Assembly: GCF_017995835.1 (NCBI RefSeq)
Contig: NZ_JAGOID010000008.1
Span: 1-56,965, forward strand
From: Amaricoccus sp.
Lineage (GTDB): Bacteria; Pseudomonadota; Alphaproteobacteria; Rhodobacterales; Rhodobacteraceae
DNA length: 56,965 nucleotides
Direction: 5' to 3'
Part shown: positions 42,523 to 51,553 of the stretch, piece by piece
Layout of the letters: each line of letters opens with the position of its first letter
Numbering within the stretch: the first letter of the stretch is position 1
Made by a program: the position numbers and the translations under genes
Notes under the pieces: model-generated
The model's input: the letters and a program-made list of their open reading frames with translations, nothing else
Database searches by the model: none
Told to the model about the DNA's origin: nothing

Positions 42523-44478
42523 ATGACGCGGACGCTGGCGGTGCTCGGCGCGTCGAACACCGGCAAATCGACGCTCGTCGACCGGTTCTGCACCCTCGAG
42601 GGCGGCGCTATCCAGCCCGCCGCCGCGCCGGGCGAGGCGCGGGTGGCGGGCTTTGCCCATCTCGGCGAGCGCTGGCAGGCGATCGACACGCCCGGCTCGA
42701 TCGAGGCGCTGCACGTCGCCAAGGCGGCGCTGCTCGCCGCCGACGTCGCGGTGATCTGCGTCACCCCCGACCCGGACGCCGCGCCGCTCGCCGCGCCCTA
42801 CCTCCACGCCGTCGCCGCCGCCGGCACGCCGGCGCTGATCTTCGTCAACCGCATCGACGAGGCGACGGCCCGGATGCGCGACCTCGTCGCCGCGCTCCAG
42901 GACTATGCCGAGCACCCGATCATCCTGCGCCAGGTGCCGATCCGCGACGGCGACCGCATCACCGGCGCCGTCGACCTCGTCTCCGAGCGCGCCTGGTCCT
43001 ATCGCGAGGGCGAGCCCTCGAAGCTGATCGAGCTTCCCGCCGGCATGATCGAACGCGAGCACGAAGCCCGCGAGAGCCTGCTCGAATCGCTCTCCGAGTT
43101 CGACGACCACCTGCTCGAGGAACTGATCGAGGAGCGCGTTCCCCCCTCCGGCGAGGTCTACGCCCTCTGCGCCCGGGCCCTGGCCGAGAACAAGGTCGAG
43201 GAGGCGCTGATCGGCTCCGGCCTGCACGGCAACGGCGTGGTCCGGCTGCTGAAGGCGCTGCGCCACGAGGCCCCGCAGCCCGAGGCCCTGCGCGCCCGCC
43301 TCCAGCAGCAGGCCGGCCTCACCGAGTCCCCCGCCGCCGTGGTCTTCGCCGGCGGCTATCGCAAGCACATGGGCCGGATCGCGCTCCTGCGCGCCTTCGA
43401 GACCCTGCCCGCCACCCGTCCGCTCGGCGGCCGCGCCCCCGGCCAGCTCTCGCCCGCCGACCCGCGCGAACAGCGCCACCTCGACGAGGTCGCCGAGGGC
43501 GAGATCGTCCAGGCGGTCAAGGCCGACCACCTCGCCCCCGGACGCCTCGTCACCCAAGGCGCGGTCCACGACGCCCCCGGCTGGACCGCGGCGCTGCCCG
43601 CCATGCTCCACCGCCTGATCGCGCCGTCGAACGAGCGCGACGGCGTGAAGCTCTCCGGCGCCCTCGCCACCCTCGCCGAATCCGACGGCGGCCTCGGCGT
43701 CGCCCAGGATCCGGCCACCGGCGGCGCGCTGGCGAGCCTTCAGGGGCCGCTCCACCTGCGCCTCGTGCGCCAGCGGCTCAAGGACGCCTTCGGCCTCGAG
43801 GTCGCCGACCTCGACCCGAGCCCCGCCTACCGCGAGACGATCACCAAGAGCCACGACGTCGCCTACCGCCACAAGAAGCAGACCGGCGGCGCCGGCCAGT
43901 TCGCCGACGTCAAGATGACCATCGCCCCGACCGGCCGCGGCGCCGGCTTCTCCTTCGCCGAGACGGTCAAGGGCGGCGCGGTGCCGAGGAACTACATCCC
44001 CGCCGTCGAGGCCGGCGCGCGCGACGCCATGGAGAAGGGCCCGCTCGGCTTTCCGGTCGTCGATGTGGCGGTGACGCTGACCGACGGCCAGGCCCACGCG
44101 GTCGACAGCTCCGACATGGCCTTCCGCATCGCCGGCCGCCGCGGCGTCGGCGAGGCGCTGGAGGCGGCCGGCCCCGTCCTCCTCCAGCCGATCCACCGCG
44201 CCCGCATCCACGCGCCCTCGATCTTCACCGGCGGCTTCGGCCCGATCGTCTCAGCGCTCCACGGCCAGCCGCTCGGCTTCGAGCCGGACCCCGAGGCGCG
44301 CGGCTGGGAGGTCTTCGAGGCGCTCCTGCCGGCGGCGGCGCTCCCGGGTCTCGCCAACGACGTCCGCGCCTCCACCCAGGGCGTCGGCTGGTTCTCCGAG
44401 AGCTTCGACCACTACGAGGAGATGCACGGCAAGGCCGCCGAGCGCATCGTCCAGGACCACGCCCGCGAGCCGGCCTGA
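42523..44478 (+). CDS. Elongation factor G-like protein with altered G domain
   Basis: This 651-aa EF-G paralogue is shorter than EF-G (about 700). The P-loop is GASNTGKST instead of AHIDAGKTT, the G3 motif is DTPGS rather than DTPGH (catalytic His lost), and G4 is NRID. The tRNA-mimicking domain IV is present (HDVAYRHKKQTGGAGQFADVKM...GFSFAETVKGGAVPRNYIPAVE) and so is the EF-G C-terminus (HYEEMHGKAAERIVQDHA). Loss of the His suggests weak or no GTP hydrolysis. GGGAGGAC precedes the ATG. Its role could be ribosome recycling, stress adaptation or competition with EF-G; none is shown here. Confidence 0.87.
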   Translation: MTRTLAVLGASNTGKSTLVDRFCTLEGGAIQPAAAPGEARVAGFAHLGERWQAIDTPGSIEALHVAKAALLAADVAVICVTPDPDAAPLAAPYLHAVAAAGTPALIFVNRIDEATARMRDLVAALQDYAEHPIILRQVPIRDGDRITGAVDLVSERAWSYREGEPSKLIELPAGMIEREHEARESLLESLSEFDDHLLEELIEERVPPSGEVYALCARALAENKVEEALIGSGLHGNGVVRLLKALRHEAPQPEALRARLQQQAGLTESPAAVVFAGGYRKHMGRIALLRAFETLPATRPLGGRAPGQLSPADPREQRHLDEVAEGEIVQAVKADHLAPGRLVTQGAVHDAPGWTAALPAMLHRLIAPSNERDGVKLSGALATLAESDGGLGVAQDPATGGALASLQGPLHLRLVRQRLKDAFGLEVADLDPSPAYRETITKSHDVAYRHKKQTGGAGQFADVKMTIAPTGRGAGFSFAETVKGGAVPRNYIPAVEAGARDAMEKGPLGFPVVDVAVTLTDGQAHAVDSSDMAFRIAGRRGVGEALEAAGPVLLQPIHRARIHAPSIFTGGFGPIVSALHGQPLGFEPDPEARGWEVFEALLPAAALPGLANDVRASTQGVGWFSESFDHYEEMHGKAAERIVQDHAREPA

Positions 44479-44504
44479 CGCCGCGCCCGGCGCCGCCGTC
44501 GGAA

Positions 44505-44520
44505 GGCCGCCTTTGCGGCC
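44505..44520. repeat. Hairpin GGCCGC-CTTT-GCGGCC
   Basis: This is the exact reverse complement of the hairpin at 37823-37838, here 27 bp after the EF-G-like stop codon. Confidence 0.65.
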
Positions 44521-44559
44521 ACAAGGTGCGCGCAGGTGCGCGCAGAGTCTTCTTTGCCT

Positions 44560-44583
44560 GTTTCGCGCGCGTTCGCGCGAAAC
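44560..44583. terminator. Strong hairpin between convergent genes
   Basis: GTTTCGCGCG pairs perfectly with CGCGCGAAAC across a CGTT loop, giving a 10-bp stem. It lies between the convergent EF-G-like and ornithine cyclodeaminase genes and could terminate transcripts from both sides, although no long T-tract follows on either strand. Confidence 0.6.
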
Positions 44584-44598
44584 CGACTGCTCTCCAGG

Positions 44599-45664
44599 TT
44601 AGCAAACCTGAATGAATGCCTGAGGCATCCCCGGTCCGGCCGCGCGCATCAGCATGCCGTAGAGGTCGCGCGGGTCGTCCGGGTCGGCCACGAGGTCGAG
44701 CTCCTGGCCGAGGCCCGTCGCGGCGAGGCGCTCGCGCACGTAGCGCAGCGCCGAGAAATCCTCGATCGCGAAGCCGACCGAGTCGAACAGCGTGATCGCC
44801 GCCGCCGAGCGGCGCCCGGGCGCGCGCCCGGCGATCACCCGCCACAGCTCCGTCACCGGATGGTCGGGCGCGAGCTGCTGGATTTCGCCCTCGACCCGCG
44901 TCTGCGGCGGATGCTCGACGAAGATGTCGGCCCGCATCAGGATGTCGCGGTGCAGCTCGGTCTTGCCCGGGCAGTCGCCGCCGATCGCGTTGATGTGGAC
45001 GCCCGCGCCCACCATGTTGTCCGTCAGGATCGTCGCCCGCGTCTTGTCCGCCGTGCAGGTGGTCACGATCCGCGCGCCCTCGATCGCCTCCTCCGCCGAC
45101 CGGCACGCCGTCGTCCGCAGCCCGGCCGCGGCGAGGTTGCGTCGGCTCTTCTCCGTCGCCGCCGGGTCGAGGTCCCAGAGCCGCGCCGCAGATCGCCCGG
45201 AACGCCAGCGCCTGGAATTCGCACTGCGCCCCGTTGCCGATGATCGCGTGGGTCCGCGCTCCCGGCGGCGCCAGGTGCCTGGCCGCCACCGCCGAGGTCG
45301 CCGCCGTGCGGAACGCCGTCAGGAGCGTCATCTCCGACAGGAGCACCGGATACCCGGTCGCGACGTCGGCGAGCATCCCGAATGCCGCCACCGTCTGCCG
45401 CCCGTCCCGGGCGTTGCCGGGATGACCGTTCACGCACTTGAAGGCATAGGTCGCGCCGTCCGAGGTCGGCATCAGCTCGATCACGCCCTCGGCGCTGTGG
45501 CTCGCCACCCGCGGTGTCCGGTCGAAGCTCTCCCATCGGGCGAAGTCCGCCTCGATCCGCGCGGCGAGTTCCGACAGAAAGCGCTCGATCCCGGTCGCGT
45601 GCACCAGCCGCATCATGTGGTCGACGCTGACGAAGGGGACGAGGTTCAGGGCGGCGGTGTTCAT
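44599..45664 (-). pseudogene. Ornithine cyclodeaminase, frameshifted
   Basis: The N-terminal part (45664 to about 45185, MNTAALNLVPFVSV...GNGAQCEFQALAFRAICG) and the C-terminal part (about 45183 to 44599, RLWDLDPAATEKSRRNL...GGDCPGKTELHRDIL...FDSVGFAIEDFSALRYVR) are in different frames and join at about 45184. Together they give a full-length enzyme that turns ornithine into proline, except for roughly four residues missing at the join. That fits an 11-base deletion. The result is a truncated protein unless this is a sequence error. It overlaps arginase (ATGA) and would have been the next step of arginine catabolism. Confidence 0.85.
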
Positions 45665-46548
45665 CTGCGATCTCCCATGAGCCGCGCCACCAGCTCGACC
45701 ATCAGCCGCGCCGTGCGGCCGCCGCGATCGAGCCGCGGGTTCAGTTCCACCACGTCGAGGCTCGTCACCCGTCCCGACGCCCGCAGCCGGTCCATCGCCG
45801 CCAGCGCCGCCCGCCGGCTCGCCCCCGCCGGGACCGTCGTCCCCACCGCCGGCGCGAGGCCGGGATCGAGGAAGTCCACGTCGAGGCTCACGTGCAGCAA
45901 CCCGTCCTCCGCCGCCACCCGGGCCAGGAACGCCGCCAGCGCCCGCCCCATGCCGCGCACCCCGTGCGCCGCCACGCCCGCCTCCGCGAGCGCCCGCGCC
46001 TCGGCCGGATCGACGCTGCGCACCCCGAGCATGCACACCCGCCGCGGATCGACCGGCGCCGCCAGCGCCGGGAAATAGCCCTCGAACCCCGGCCGCCCCG
46101 TCGCGTAGGCGGCCGGCGTCCCGTGCAGGTTGCCGCTCGTCGTGGTGTCGAGCGTGTGGAAATCCGGATGCGCGTCGAGCCAGAGGAGGAAAAGAGGCCG
46201 GCCTGCCTCCGCCGCGCGCCGCGCCAGCCCGGTCACCGTCCCGGCGGACAGGCTGTGGTCGCCGCCGAGGAAGACCGGCAGGCCGCCGTCCGAGGCCGCG
46301 AGCGCCGCCTCGGCCAGCGCCTCGGTCCAGGCCGAGACCTCGGGCAGCGCCTTCAGGGCCGCGTTGCCGTGGCAGAGCGGCCGCGACGGCCGCGGCGCCA
46401 CGTCGCCGAGGTCGGCGGCCCCGAGCGCCGCGCCGATCCCTGCGGCGCGCAGCGCCTGCGGCCCCAGCGCGCAGCCGGGCCGGCCCGCGCCCTCCTCGAC
46501 GGGCGCCCCGACGAGGCGGATATGCAATGCATCGTTGATGTGTCCCAT
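45661..46548 (-). CDS. rocF: Arginase
   Basis: This 295-aa ureohydrolase cleaves arginine to ornithine and urea. Manganese ligands are in GGDHSLS, WLDAHPDFHT and SLDVDFLDPG; substrate contacts SGNLHGTP and a C-terminal VELNPRLD motif are present. Length is typical. It shares an operon with the (frameshifted) ornithine cyclodeaminase and lies divergent from an Lrp/AsnC regulator gene, a common arrangement for arginine catabolism. Confidence 0.94.
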   Translation of the reverse strand: MGHINDALHIRLVGAPVEEGAGRPGCALGPQALRAAGIGAALGAADLGDVAPRPSRPLCHGNAALKALPEVSAWTEALAEAALAASDGGLPVFLGGDHSLSAGTVTGLARRAAEAGRPLFLLWLDAHPDFHTLDTTTSGNLHGTPAAYATGRPGFEGYFPALAAPVDPRRVCMLGVRSVDPAEARALAEAGVAAHGVRGMGRALAAFLARVAAEDGLLHVSLDVDFLDPGLAPAVGTTVPAGASRRAALAAMDRLRASGRVTSLDVVELNPRLDRGGRTARLMVELVARLMGDRR

Positions 46549-46651
46549 GCCGCCATATCGACATCACGTCGCGGCAATGTTGAGAGACAGGATTGGCGCA
46601 TCCGGCAGGCCGATCTATCATTTCGGCAGTCGGATCGACCAGTACGGACAG

Positions 46652-47089
46652 ATGGACCCGCTCGACCAGAAGCTCGTGTCGCTGCTGCGCCACGACGCCC
46701 GCCGCTCGGTCTCCGACCTCGCGGCCGAACTCGGCGTCGCCCGGGCCACGGTGCGCGCCCGCATCGCCCGGCTGGAGGCGCGCGGCGAGATCCTCGGCTA
46801 CACGGTCATTCTTCCCGCCGACGCGGTCGAGGCGGCGGTGCGCGGCGTCATGTCGATCGCGATCGACGGGCAGGCCACGGCCCGGGTGATCCGCACGCTC
46901 GGCGCCATGCCCGAGGTGGCCGCGGTCCATACCACCAACGGCCGCTGGGATCTGGTGGTCGAACTGGCAGCCGCCGGCCTCGCCGACTTCGACGCCACGC
47001 TCCGGCGCATCCGCCTGCTGCCGGGCGTCGCCACGAGCGAGACCAGCCTGCTTCTCACCACCCCGCGCAGCACCCGCGCCCGCCTGTGA
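46652..47089 (+). CDS. Lrp/AsnC family regulator
   Basis: This 145-aa protein has an N-terminal HTH (LDQKLVSLLRHDARRSVSDLAAELGVARATVRARIARLEARG) and a C-terminal RAM effector domain (AVRGVMSIAIDG...VHTTNGRWDLVVELAA...LPGVATSETSLLLTT). It probably senses an amino acid and regulates the divergent arginase operon 103 bp away. The ATG at 46652 starts the canonical HTH; longer frames upstream are unlikely. Confidence 0.93.
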   Translation: MDPLDQKLVSLLRHDARRSVSDLAAELGVARATVRARIARLEARGEILGYTVILPADAVEAAVRGVMSIAIDGQATARVIRTLGAMPEVAAVHTTNGRWDLVVELAAAGLADFDATLRRIRLLPGVATSETSLLLTTPRSTRARL

Positions 47090-47131
47090 CGGGTTGGCCT
47101 TCGCGCCGGTTTCCGGTTATGTGGGCCCGCC

Positions 47132-47207
<76 letters not shown>

Positions 47208-47232
47208 CGCCTCGCAGCGGCGGGAAAGCCGC

Positions 47233-47694
47233 TCAGCGGTAGAACACGTTCCCGCCGATCTCGCCCACGCGCGGGCGCTTCGAGAAGAAGCCGCCCGGGC
47301 GGGCCTTGGCGGAGTGGAAGAACAGCGCCCCGCGGGTCGGGTCGTCGCTGCCCGCCAGCACCGCCGTCGCGGCCTGCTCCGCGCGCTGCCGCTTCACCTT
47401 GTCGCGCAGCGCCAGCGACCGGCCGGAGCAGCGGTACGAGAACTGGCAGCCCTGCTTGATGACGCCGCAGACCGAACTCGGGAACCGCGAATCGCGCGCC
47501 CGGTTCAGGATCACGTGGCCGACCGCCTGCTGCGACTCCGCGTGCGGGTTCGCCTCGAAATAGATCGCCTCGGTCAGGCAGACCTGATCCGCCTGCGAGT
47601 GGTCACGCTGCCCGGAAGCCCCGTTCGCCTGCGCCACTGGGGCGAGGGAGAGGGCGACGAGAACGGTCGCGAAGGTTCTGGTCAGAAGGCGCAT
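47233..47694 (-). CDS. SleB-like cell wall hydrolase
   Basis: This 153-aa exported protein has a signal peptide (MRLLTRTFATVLVALSLAPVAQA). The hydrolase_2/SleB catalytic core is clear: LTEAIYFEANPHAESQQAVGHVILNRARDSRFPSSVCGVI, with the Glu in EAIYFEA, then CQFSYRC and TRGALFFHSAKARP. It cuts peptidoglycan glycan strands or amide bonds. The ATG at 47694 is preferred because AGGGAG lies eight bases upstream; a GTG three codons earlier is the alternative. Confidence 0.9.
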   Translation of the reverse strand: MRLLTRTFATVLVALSLAPVAQANGASGQRDHSQADQVCLTEAIYFEANPHAESQQAVGHVILNRARDSRFPSSVCGVIKQGCQFSYRCSGRSLALRDKVKRQRAEQAATAVLAGSDDPTRGALFFHSAKARPGGFFSKRPRVGEIGGNVFYR

Positions 47695-47849
47695 GGCTCG
47701 CACTCCCTGGGCGTTCCTGGGAGCCCCAAGCTGCCATGCTGCATTGCAGCAAGTCGAGGCGCGCCGGATCTATCGGCAACTTTCCGCCCGCGCGCCTTGA
47801 GAACGCGACGATTTTTGCTGCTGCGCGGCATAATCGCCGCAGCGCAACA

Positions 47850-48830
47850 TCACCCGGGATGGAGCCCGGCCACCCGCGCGCGCAGCCGAATCAGCCCGAG
47901 CACCGTGTCGAGAACCGGCGTCGCCACGCCCGTCAGCCGGCCGAGTTCCTGCACCGCGCCCACCAGCGCGTCGATCTCCATCGGTCGCCCGGCCTCGAGG
48001 TCCTGCAACATCGAGGTGCGGTGCGCGCCGACCGCCGCCGCCCCGTCGATCCGCCGGTCAACGTCGATCGGGAAGCGCACGCCCAAGCTCTCGCCGACCG
48101 CCTGCGCCTCCAGCATCATCGCCCGCGCCACGCCGCGCGTCCCCGCATCGGCGCAGATCCGGTCGAGCGTCGCCAGCGTCAGCGCGGAGATCGGGTTGAA
48201 GCTCAGGTTCCCCCACAGCTTCACCCAGATCTCGTCACGGATGCGCGGCCGCACCGGCGCCCGCAGCCCCGCCCCCTCCAGCGCCGCCGCGAGCCGCAGC
48301 GCCCGCGCCGACCGCTCGCCCGTCGGCTCGCCGAGCGAGAATCGGTTGCCCTCGACATGCCGGATCACCCCGGGCTCCGCCACCTCCGCCGCCGGATAGA
48401 CGACGCAGCCGAGCACCCGCTCCGGTCCGAACGCCTCCCACTGCACGCCGCCGGGATCGACGCTCTCGAGTCGCGTGTCCGCCAGCGGCCCCTCCAGCCC
48501 GTGGAAATACCACCACGGCACGCCGTTCACCCCGCTCACCAGCGTCGTCCCCGGCCCGAGCAGCGGCAGGATCGCCGGCACGGCCGCCGGCACGGAATGC
48601 GCCTTGAGCGTCAGCACCACGTAGTCCTGCGGCCCCAGCGCCGCCGCATCGTCGGTGGCCCGGACCGGGACGGTGAATTCGCCCTCCGCCGCGACCAGCG
48701 CCAGCCCGCGCGCCTGCATCGCCGCCAGATGCGGCCCGCGCGCCACGACGCTCACCTCCGCCCCGGCCCGGGCCAGCATCGCGGCCATGTAGCCGCCGAT
48801 CGCCCCGGCGCCGAAGACGCAGATCCGCAT
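47850..48830 (-). CDS. 2-dehydropantoate 2-reductase family protein
   Basis: This 326-aa NADPH-dependent reductase has the Rossmann start MRICVFGAGAIGGYMAAMLARAG, then LTLKAHSVP, GVNGVPWWYFH, KLWGNLSFNPISALTLATLD and HRTSMLQDLEAGRPMEIDAL, all PanE/ApbA family signatures. Members include true ketopantoate reductases of CoA synthesis and paralogues acting on other 2-oxoacids; no other pan gene is near. Its ATG overlaps the stop of the acyl-CoA synthetase gene by one base. Confidence 0.85.
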   Translation of the reverse strand: MRICVFGAGAIGGYMAAMLARAGAEVSVVARGPHLAAMQARGLALVAAEGEFTVPVRATDDAAALGPQDYVVLTLKAHSVPAAVPAILPLLGPGTTLVSGVNGVPWWYFHGLEGPLADTRLESVDPGGVQWEAFGPERVLGCVVYPAAEVAEPGVIRHVEGNRFSLGEPTGERSARALRLAAALEGAGLRAPVRPRIRDEIWVKLWGNLSFNPISALTLATLDRICADAGTRGVARAMMLEAQAVGESLGVRFPIDVDRRIDGAAAVGAHRTSMLQDLEAGRPMEIDALVGAVQELGRLTGVATPVLDTVLGLIRLRARVAGLHPG

Positions 48831-50359
48831 CAGCCCCCGCCGAGCCCGAGCTTCGCCGCGAGCCCGATCCGCATCAGCTTGCCGGTCGCGCCCTTGGGGA
48901 TCTCGGCGAGGATCACCACCCGCCGCGGCGTCTTGAACTCCGCCAGTCGCTCGCGCGCGAAGTCGCGGATCTCGCCCTCGCTCGCCGCCGCGCCCTCGCG
49001 CAGCACCACCGCCGCCGCGACTTCCTCGCCCAGCGTCCGGTGCGGCAGCGCGAAGGTCACCACCTGCGCCACCGCCGGATGGTCCATCAGCACCGCGTCG
49101 ACCTCGAGCGGGCTCACCTTCTCGCCGCCGCGGTTGATGATCTCCTTGAGCCGTCCGGTCAGCCCAAGATAGCCCTCGGCGTCGAACGCCCCCTGGTCGC
49201 CGGTGCGGAACCAGCGCCGCCCCTCGGCCTCGAAGAAGCTCCTCGCGTTGGCCTCCGGGTTCGCCTCGTAGCCCGGCGTCACGTTCGGGCCCGAGATCAC
49301 CACCTCGCCCGTCCCGCCCGGCAGCAGCCGGTCCTCGACCTCGTGCGCGATCCGCACCTCCGGCCCTGCGGCGACCCCGACCGAGCCCGGCTTCTGCGCC
49401 CGCGGCGGCAGCGGGTTCGAGCACATCTGGTGCGCCGCCTCGGTCATGCCGTAGCTCTCGATCACCGGGCACGCGAAGGTCTCGGCGAGCGCGATCATCA
49501 CCTGCGGCGGCAACGACGCCGACGACGACCTGATCAGCCGCAGCCCCGCCGCCCGCACGATCTGCGCGTTGCGCGCCGACCGGCCGAGGATCGTCTGGTG
49601 CATCGTCGGCACCGCCGTGTACCAGCTCGGCCGCGCGTCGTGGAGCCAGCCGAAGAACCTGAGCGCGTCGAACCCCGGCGCGCACCAGACCGAGCCCCCC
49701 GCCGCGAGGCTCGCCGTCACCGCGGCGACCAGCCCGTGAATGTGGAAGAGCGGCATCACGTTCAGGCAGCGGTCCGCCGGCGACAGCGCCAGCGCCGCCC
49801 CGATGTGCCGCGCCGAGGCCGCGAGGTTCGATTGCAGCAGCGGCACGATTTTCGGCCGCGAGGTCGTGCCCGAGGTGTGCAGGATCAGCGCGATGTCCTC
49901 GGCCTCGGCCTCCGCCCCGAAGGCCGGCGCCCCCGCCTTGCGCTCCGCCCTGAGCCGGAACCGCCCCGCCGCCCCGTCCGGCGACAGCCGCAGCACCGCG
50001 AGCCCCCGCGCCAATGCCGCCTCCGCCGCCGGCCCCTCCGCGCCCTCGGCCAGCACGATCGCCCTGGCGCCGAGGTCGTCGAGATAAAAGTCAAACTCGT
50101 CGCGTCGATAGGCCGGGTTCAGCGGCGCCGTCGTCGCCGCCTGCGCGATGGTCACGAACGCCGCCGCCATCTCCGGCCCGTTCGGCAGCACGATCGCCAC
50201 CCGGTCGCCCCGCGCGATCCCCGCCTCGGCCAGCGTCGCCCGCACCTCGCGCGCCAGCGCCCCGAGCCCCCCGAAGCTCAGCCACTCCCGCTCCGGCGCC
50301 CCCAGCGCCGGCGCGTCCTCGGCATGGCCTGCGATCAGCGATGCGAGCGTCTCCGCCAT
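48830..50359 (-). CDS. AMP-forming acyl-CoA synthetase
   Basis: This 509-aa ANL-superfamily ligase has the P-loop ILHTSGTTSRPKIVPL near residue 150, A5 motif ESYGMTEAAHQM, A7 RWFRTGDQGAFDAEGYLGLTGRLKEIINRGGEKVSP and the catalytic Lys in EIPKGATGKLMRI. The overall layout resembles oxalate-CoA or 4-coumarate-CoA ligase-like enzymes; the substrate is unknown. The ATG at 50359 is preferred to an upstream in-frame codon. It lies directly upstream of, and is coupled with, the PanE-like gene. Confidence 0.9.
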   Translation of the reverse strand: MAETLASLIAGHAEDAPALGAPEREWLSFGGLGALAREVRATLAEAGIARGDRVAIVLPNGPEMAAAFVTIAQAATTAPLNPAYRRDEFDFYLDDLGARAIVLAEGAEGPAAEAALARGLAVLRLSPDGAAGRFRLRAERKAGAPAFGAEAEAEDIALILHTSGTTSRPKIVPLLQSNLAASARHIGAALALSPADRCLNVMPLFHIHGLVAAVTASLAAGGSVWCAPGFDALRFFGWLHDARPSWYTAVPTMHQTILGRSARNAQIVRAAGLRLIRSSSASLPPQVMIALAETFACPVIESYGMTEAAHQMCSNPLPPRAQKPGSVGVAAGPEVRIAHEVEDRLLPGGTGEVVISGPNVTPGYEANPEANARSFFEAEGRRWFRTGDQGAFDAEGYLGLTGRLKEIINRGGEKVSPLEVDAVLMDHPAVAQVVTFALPHRTLGEEVAAAVVLREGAAASEGEIRDFARERLAEFKTPRRVVILAEIPKGATGKLMRIGLAAKLGLGGG

Positions 50360-50492
50360 GACGTCCCCCCCCCGGGCTTCCATCGACGTTGGCCGCCTGC
50401 GCCGGCGAGATCAACCCCGCACGGCAAGGCCGCAACGCGGCCGTGGCGCTGTCACGACGTGTGCAGCCGGCGCCTATACGGGCGGGGGCCGC

Positions 50493-50870
50493 TCACTCCG
50501 CCCCGCCCGTCCGCGCGTGGATCTCGCACAGGCACTCCACCGGCTCGGAATGATCGCGCTGCACCTCCACGTCCGCTCCCGCCAGCGCGTCCATCTTCCG
50601 CGCCAGCTTCAGGTCGAGCCCGCTCAGTCCCCGGCAGTCGTGGGTGGTCAGCGTCACGTCCACCACGTTGTAGATGTTGGTCCACTCGGGATGGTGGTTC
50701 AGCTTCTCGGCGTGCAGCGCCGCGCGCGACATGAAGCCCCAGGCCTCGACGAAGCTCCGGAACTTCCACACCTTGCGGATGGCGTCGCGCCCCTCGACCG
50801 CGCCCCAGCCCGCCGCGCCCAGCGCCGGCAGCGCCTCCGTCCGCTCCGCTGCGGTCAGCAACTCCGCCAT
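50493..50870 (-). CDS. phhB: Pterin-4a-carbinolamine dehydratase
   Basis: This 125-aa protein recycles the pterin cofactor after aromatic hydroxylation. The family hallmark is HAEKLNHHPEWTNIYNVVDVTLTTHDCRGLS near residue 55, with the HHPEW catalytic His pair. A ~25-residue C-terminal extension (LAGADVEVQRDHSEPVECL) goes beyond the usual length. No phenylalanine hydroxylase gene is in the window. It starts one base after the stop codon of the GST gene. Confidence 0.92.
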   Translation of the reverse strand: MAELLTAAERTEALPALGAAGWGAVEGRDAIRKVWKFRSFVEAWGFMSRAALHAEKLNHHPEWTNIYNVVDVTLTTHDCRGLSGLDLKLARKMDALAGADVEVQRDHSEPVECLCEIHARTGGAE

Positions 50871-50871
50871 G

Positions 50872-51495
50872 TCACGACGCCTCCGCCGCCATCGCCGCGT
50901 CGTTCGCCGCGTTCGCCCGCGCCAGCGCCGGCCGCGAGGCCAGCCGGCCCCAGTATTCCTTGAACGCCGGCCGCGCCTCGATCGAGCCGAACATCAGCCC
51001 CCAGCCGACCTGCGAGCCGAAATAGACGTCCGCCGCGGTGAACCGGTCGCCCGCCACGAACGGCCCCGCCTCCAGAGCCCGCTCGATCGTGTCCATCACC
51101 GCCTCGAACGAGCCGTAGCCGACCATCCCCTGCCGCTCCTCCGGCGGGGTGAAGCCGAGCGCCCGGTTCGTCACCGAGGACTCGAGCGGCCCCGCCGCAA
51201 AGAACAGCCAGCGATAATACGCCGCCCGCTCGCCCGGCCGCGGCGCGAGCCCGGCCTCGGGGAAGGTGTCGGCCAGGTAGGCGCAGATCGCCGCCGCCTC
51301 CGTCACCACCTCCGCCCCGTGGACCAGCGTCGGCACCTTTCCCATCGGGTTGATGGCGAGGAATTCCGGCGTTCGCGTCCCGGCGCCGAGCTCGATGAAC
51401 TCGGTCCGATAGGGCGCGTCGACCTCCTCCAGCATCCAGTGCGCGATCCGGCCCCGCGAACGGGGGTTGGTGTAGAGAACGATCTCGTTGGTCAT
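50872..51495 (-). CDS. Glutathione S-transferase family protein
   Basis: This 207-aa protein has a thioredoxin-like N-terminal domain (IVLYTNPRSRGRIAHWMLEEV, NPMGKVPTLVHG with the cis-Pro, and EAAAICAYLAD) and an all-helical C-terminal domain with FVAGDRFTAADVYFGS. The catalytic-type residue is a Ser/Arg in NPRSRG. The electrophilic substrate is unknown. It shares a tight same-strand unit with the pterin dehydratase. Confidence 0.92.
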   Translation of the reverse strand: MTNEIVLYTNPRSRGRIAHWMLEEVDAPYRTEFIELGAGTRTPEFLAINPMGKVPTLVHGAEVVTEAAAICAYLADTFPEAGLAPRPGERAAYYRWLFFAAGPLESSVTNRALGFTPPEERQGMVGYGSFEAVMDTIERALEAGPFVAGDRFTAADVYFGSQVGWGLMFGSIEARPAFKEYWGRLASRPALARANAANDAAMAAEAS

Positions 51496-51553
51496 CGGAC
51501 CACTCCTTTTGCGTCGCCGCGGAACATAGCGCTCCCGCCGCCGCTGTCAGCCC

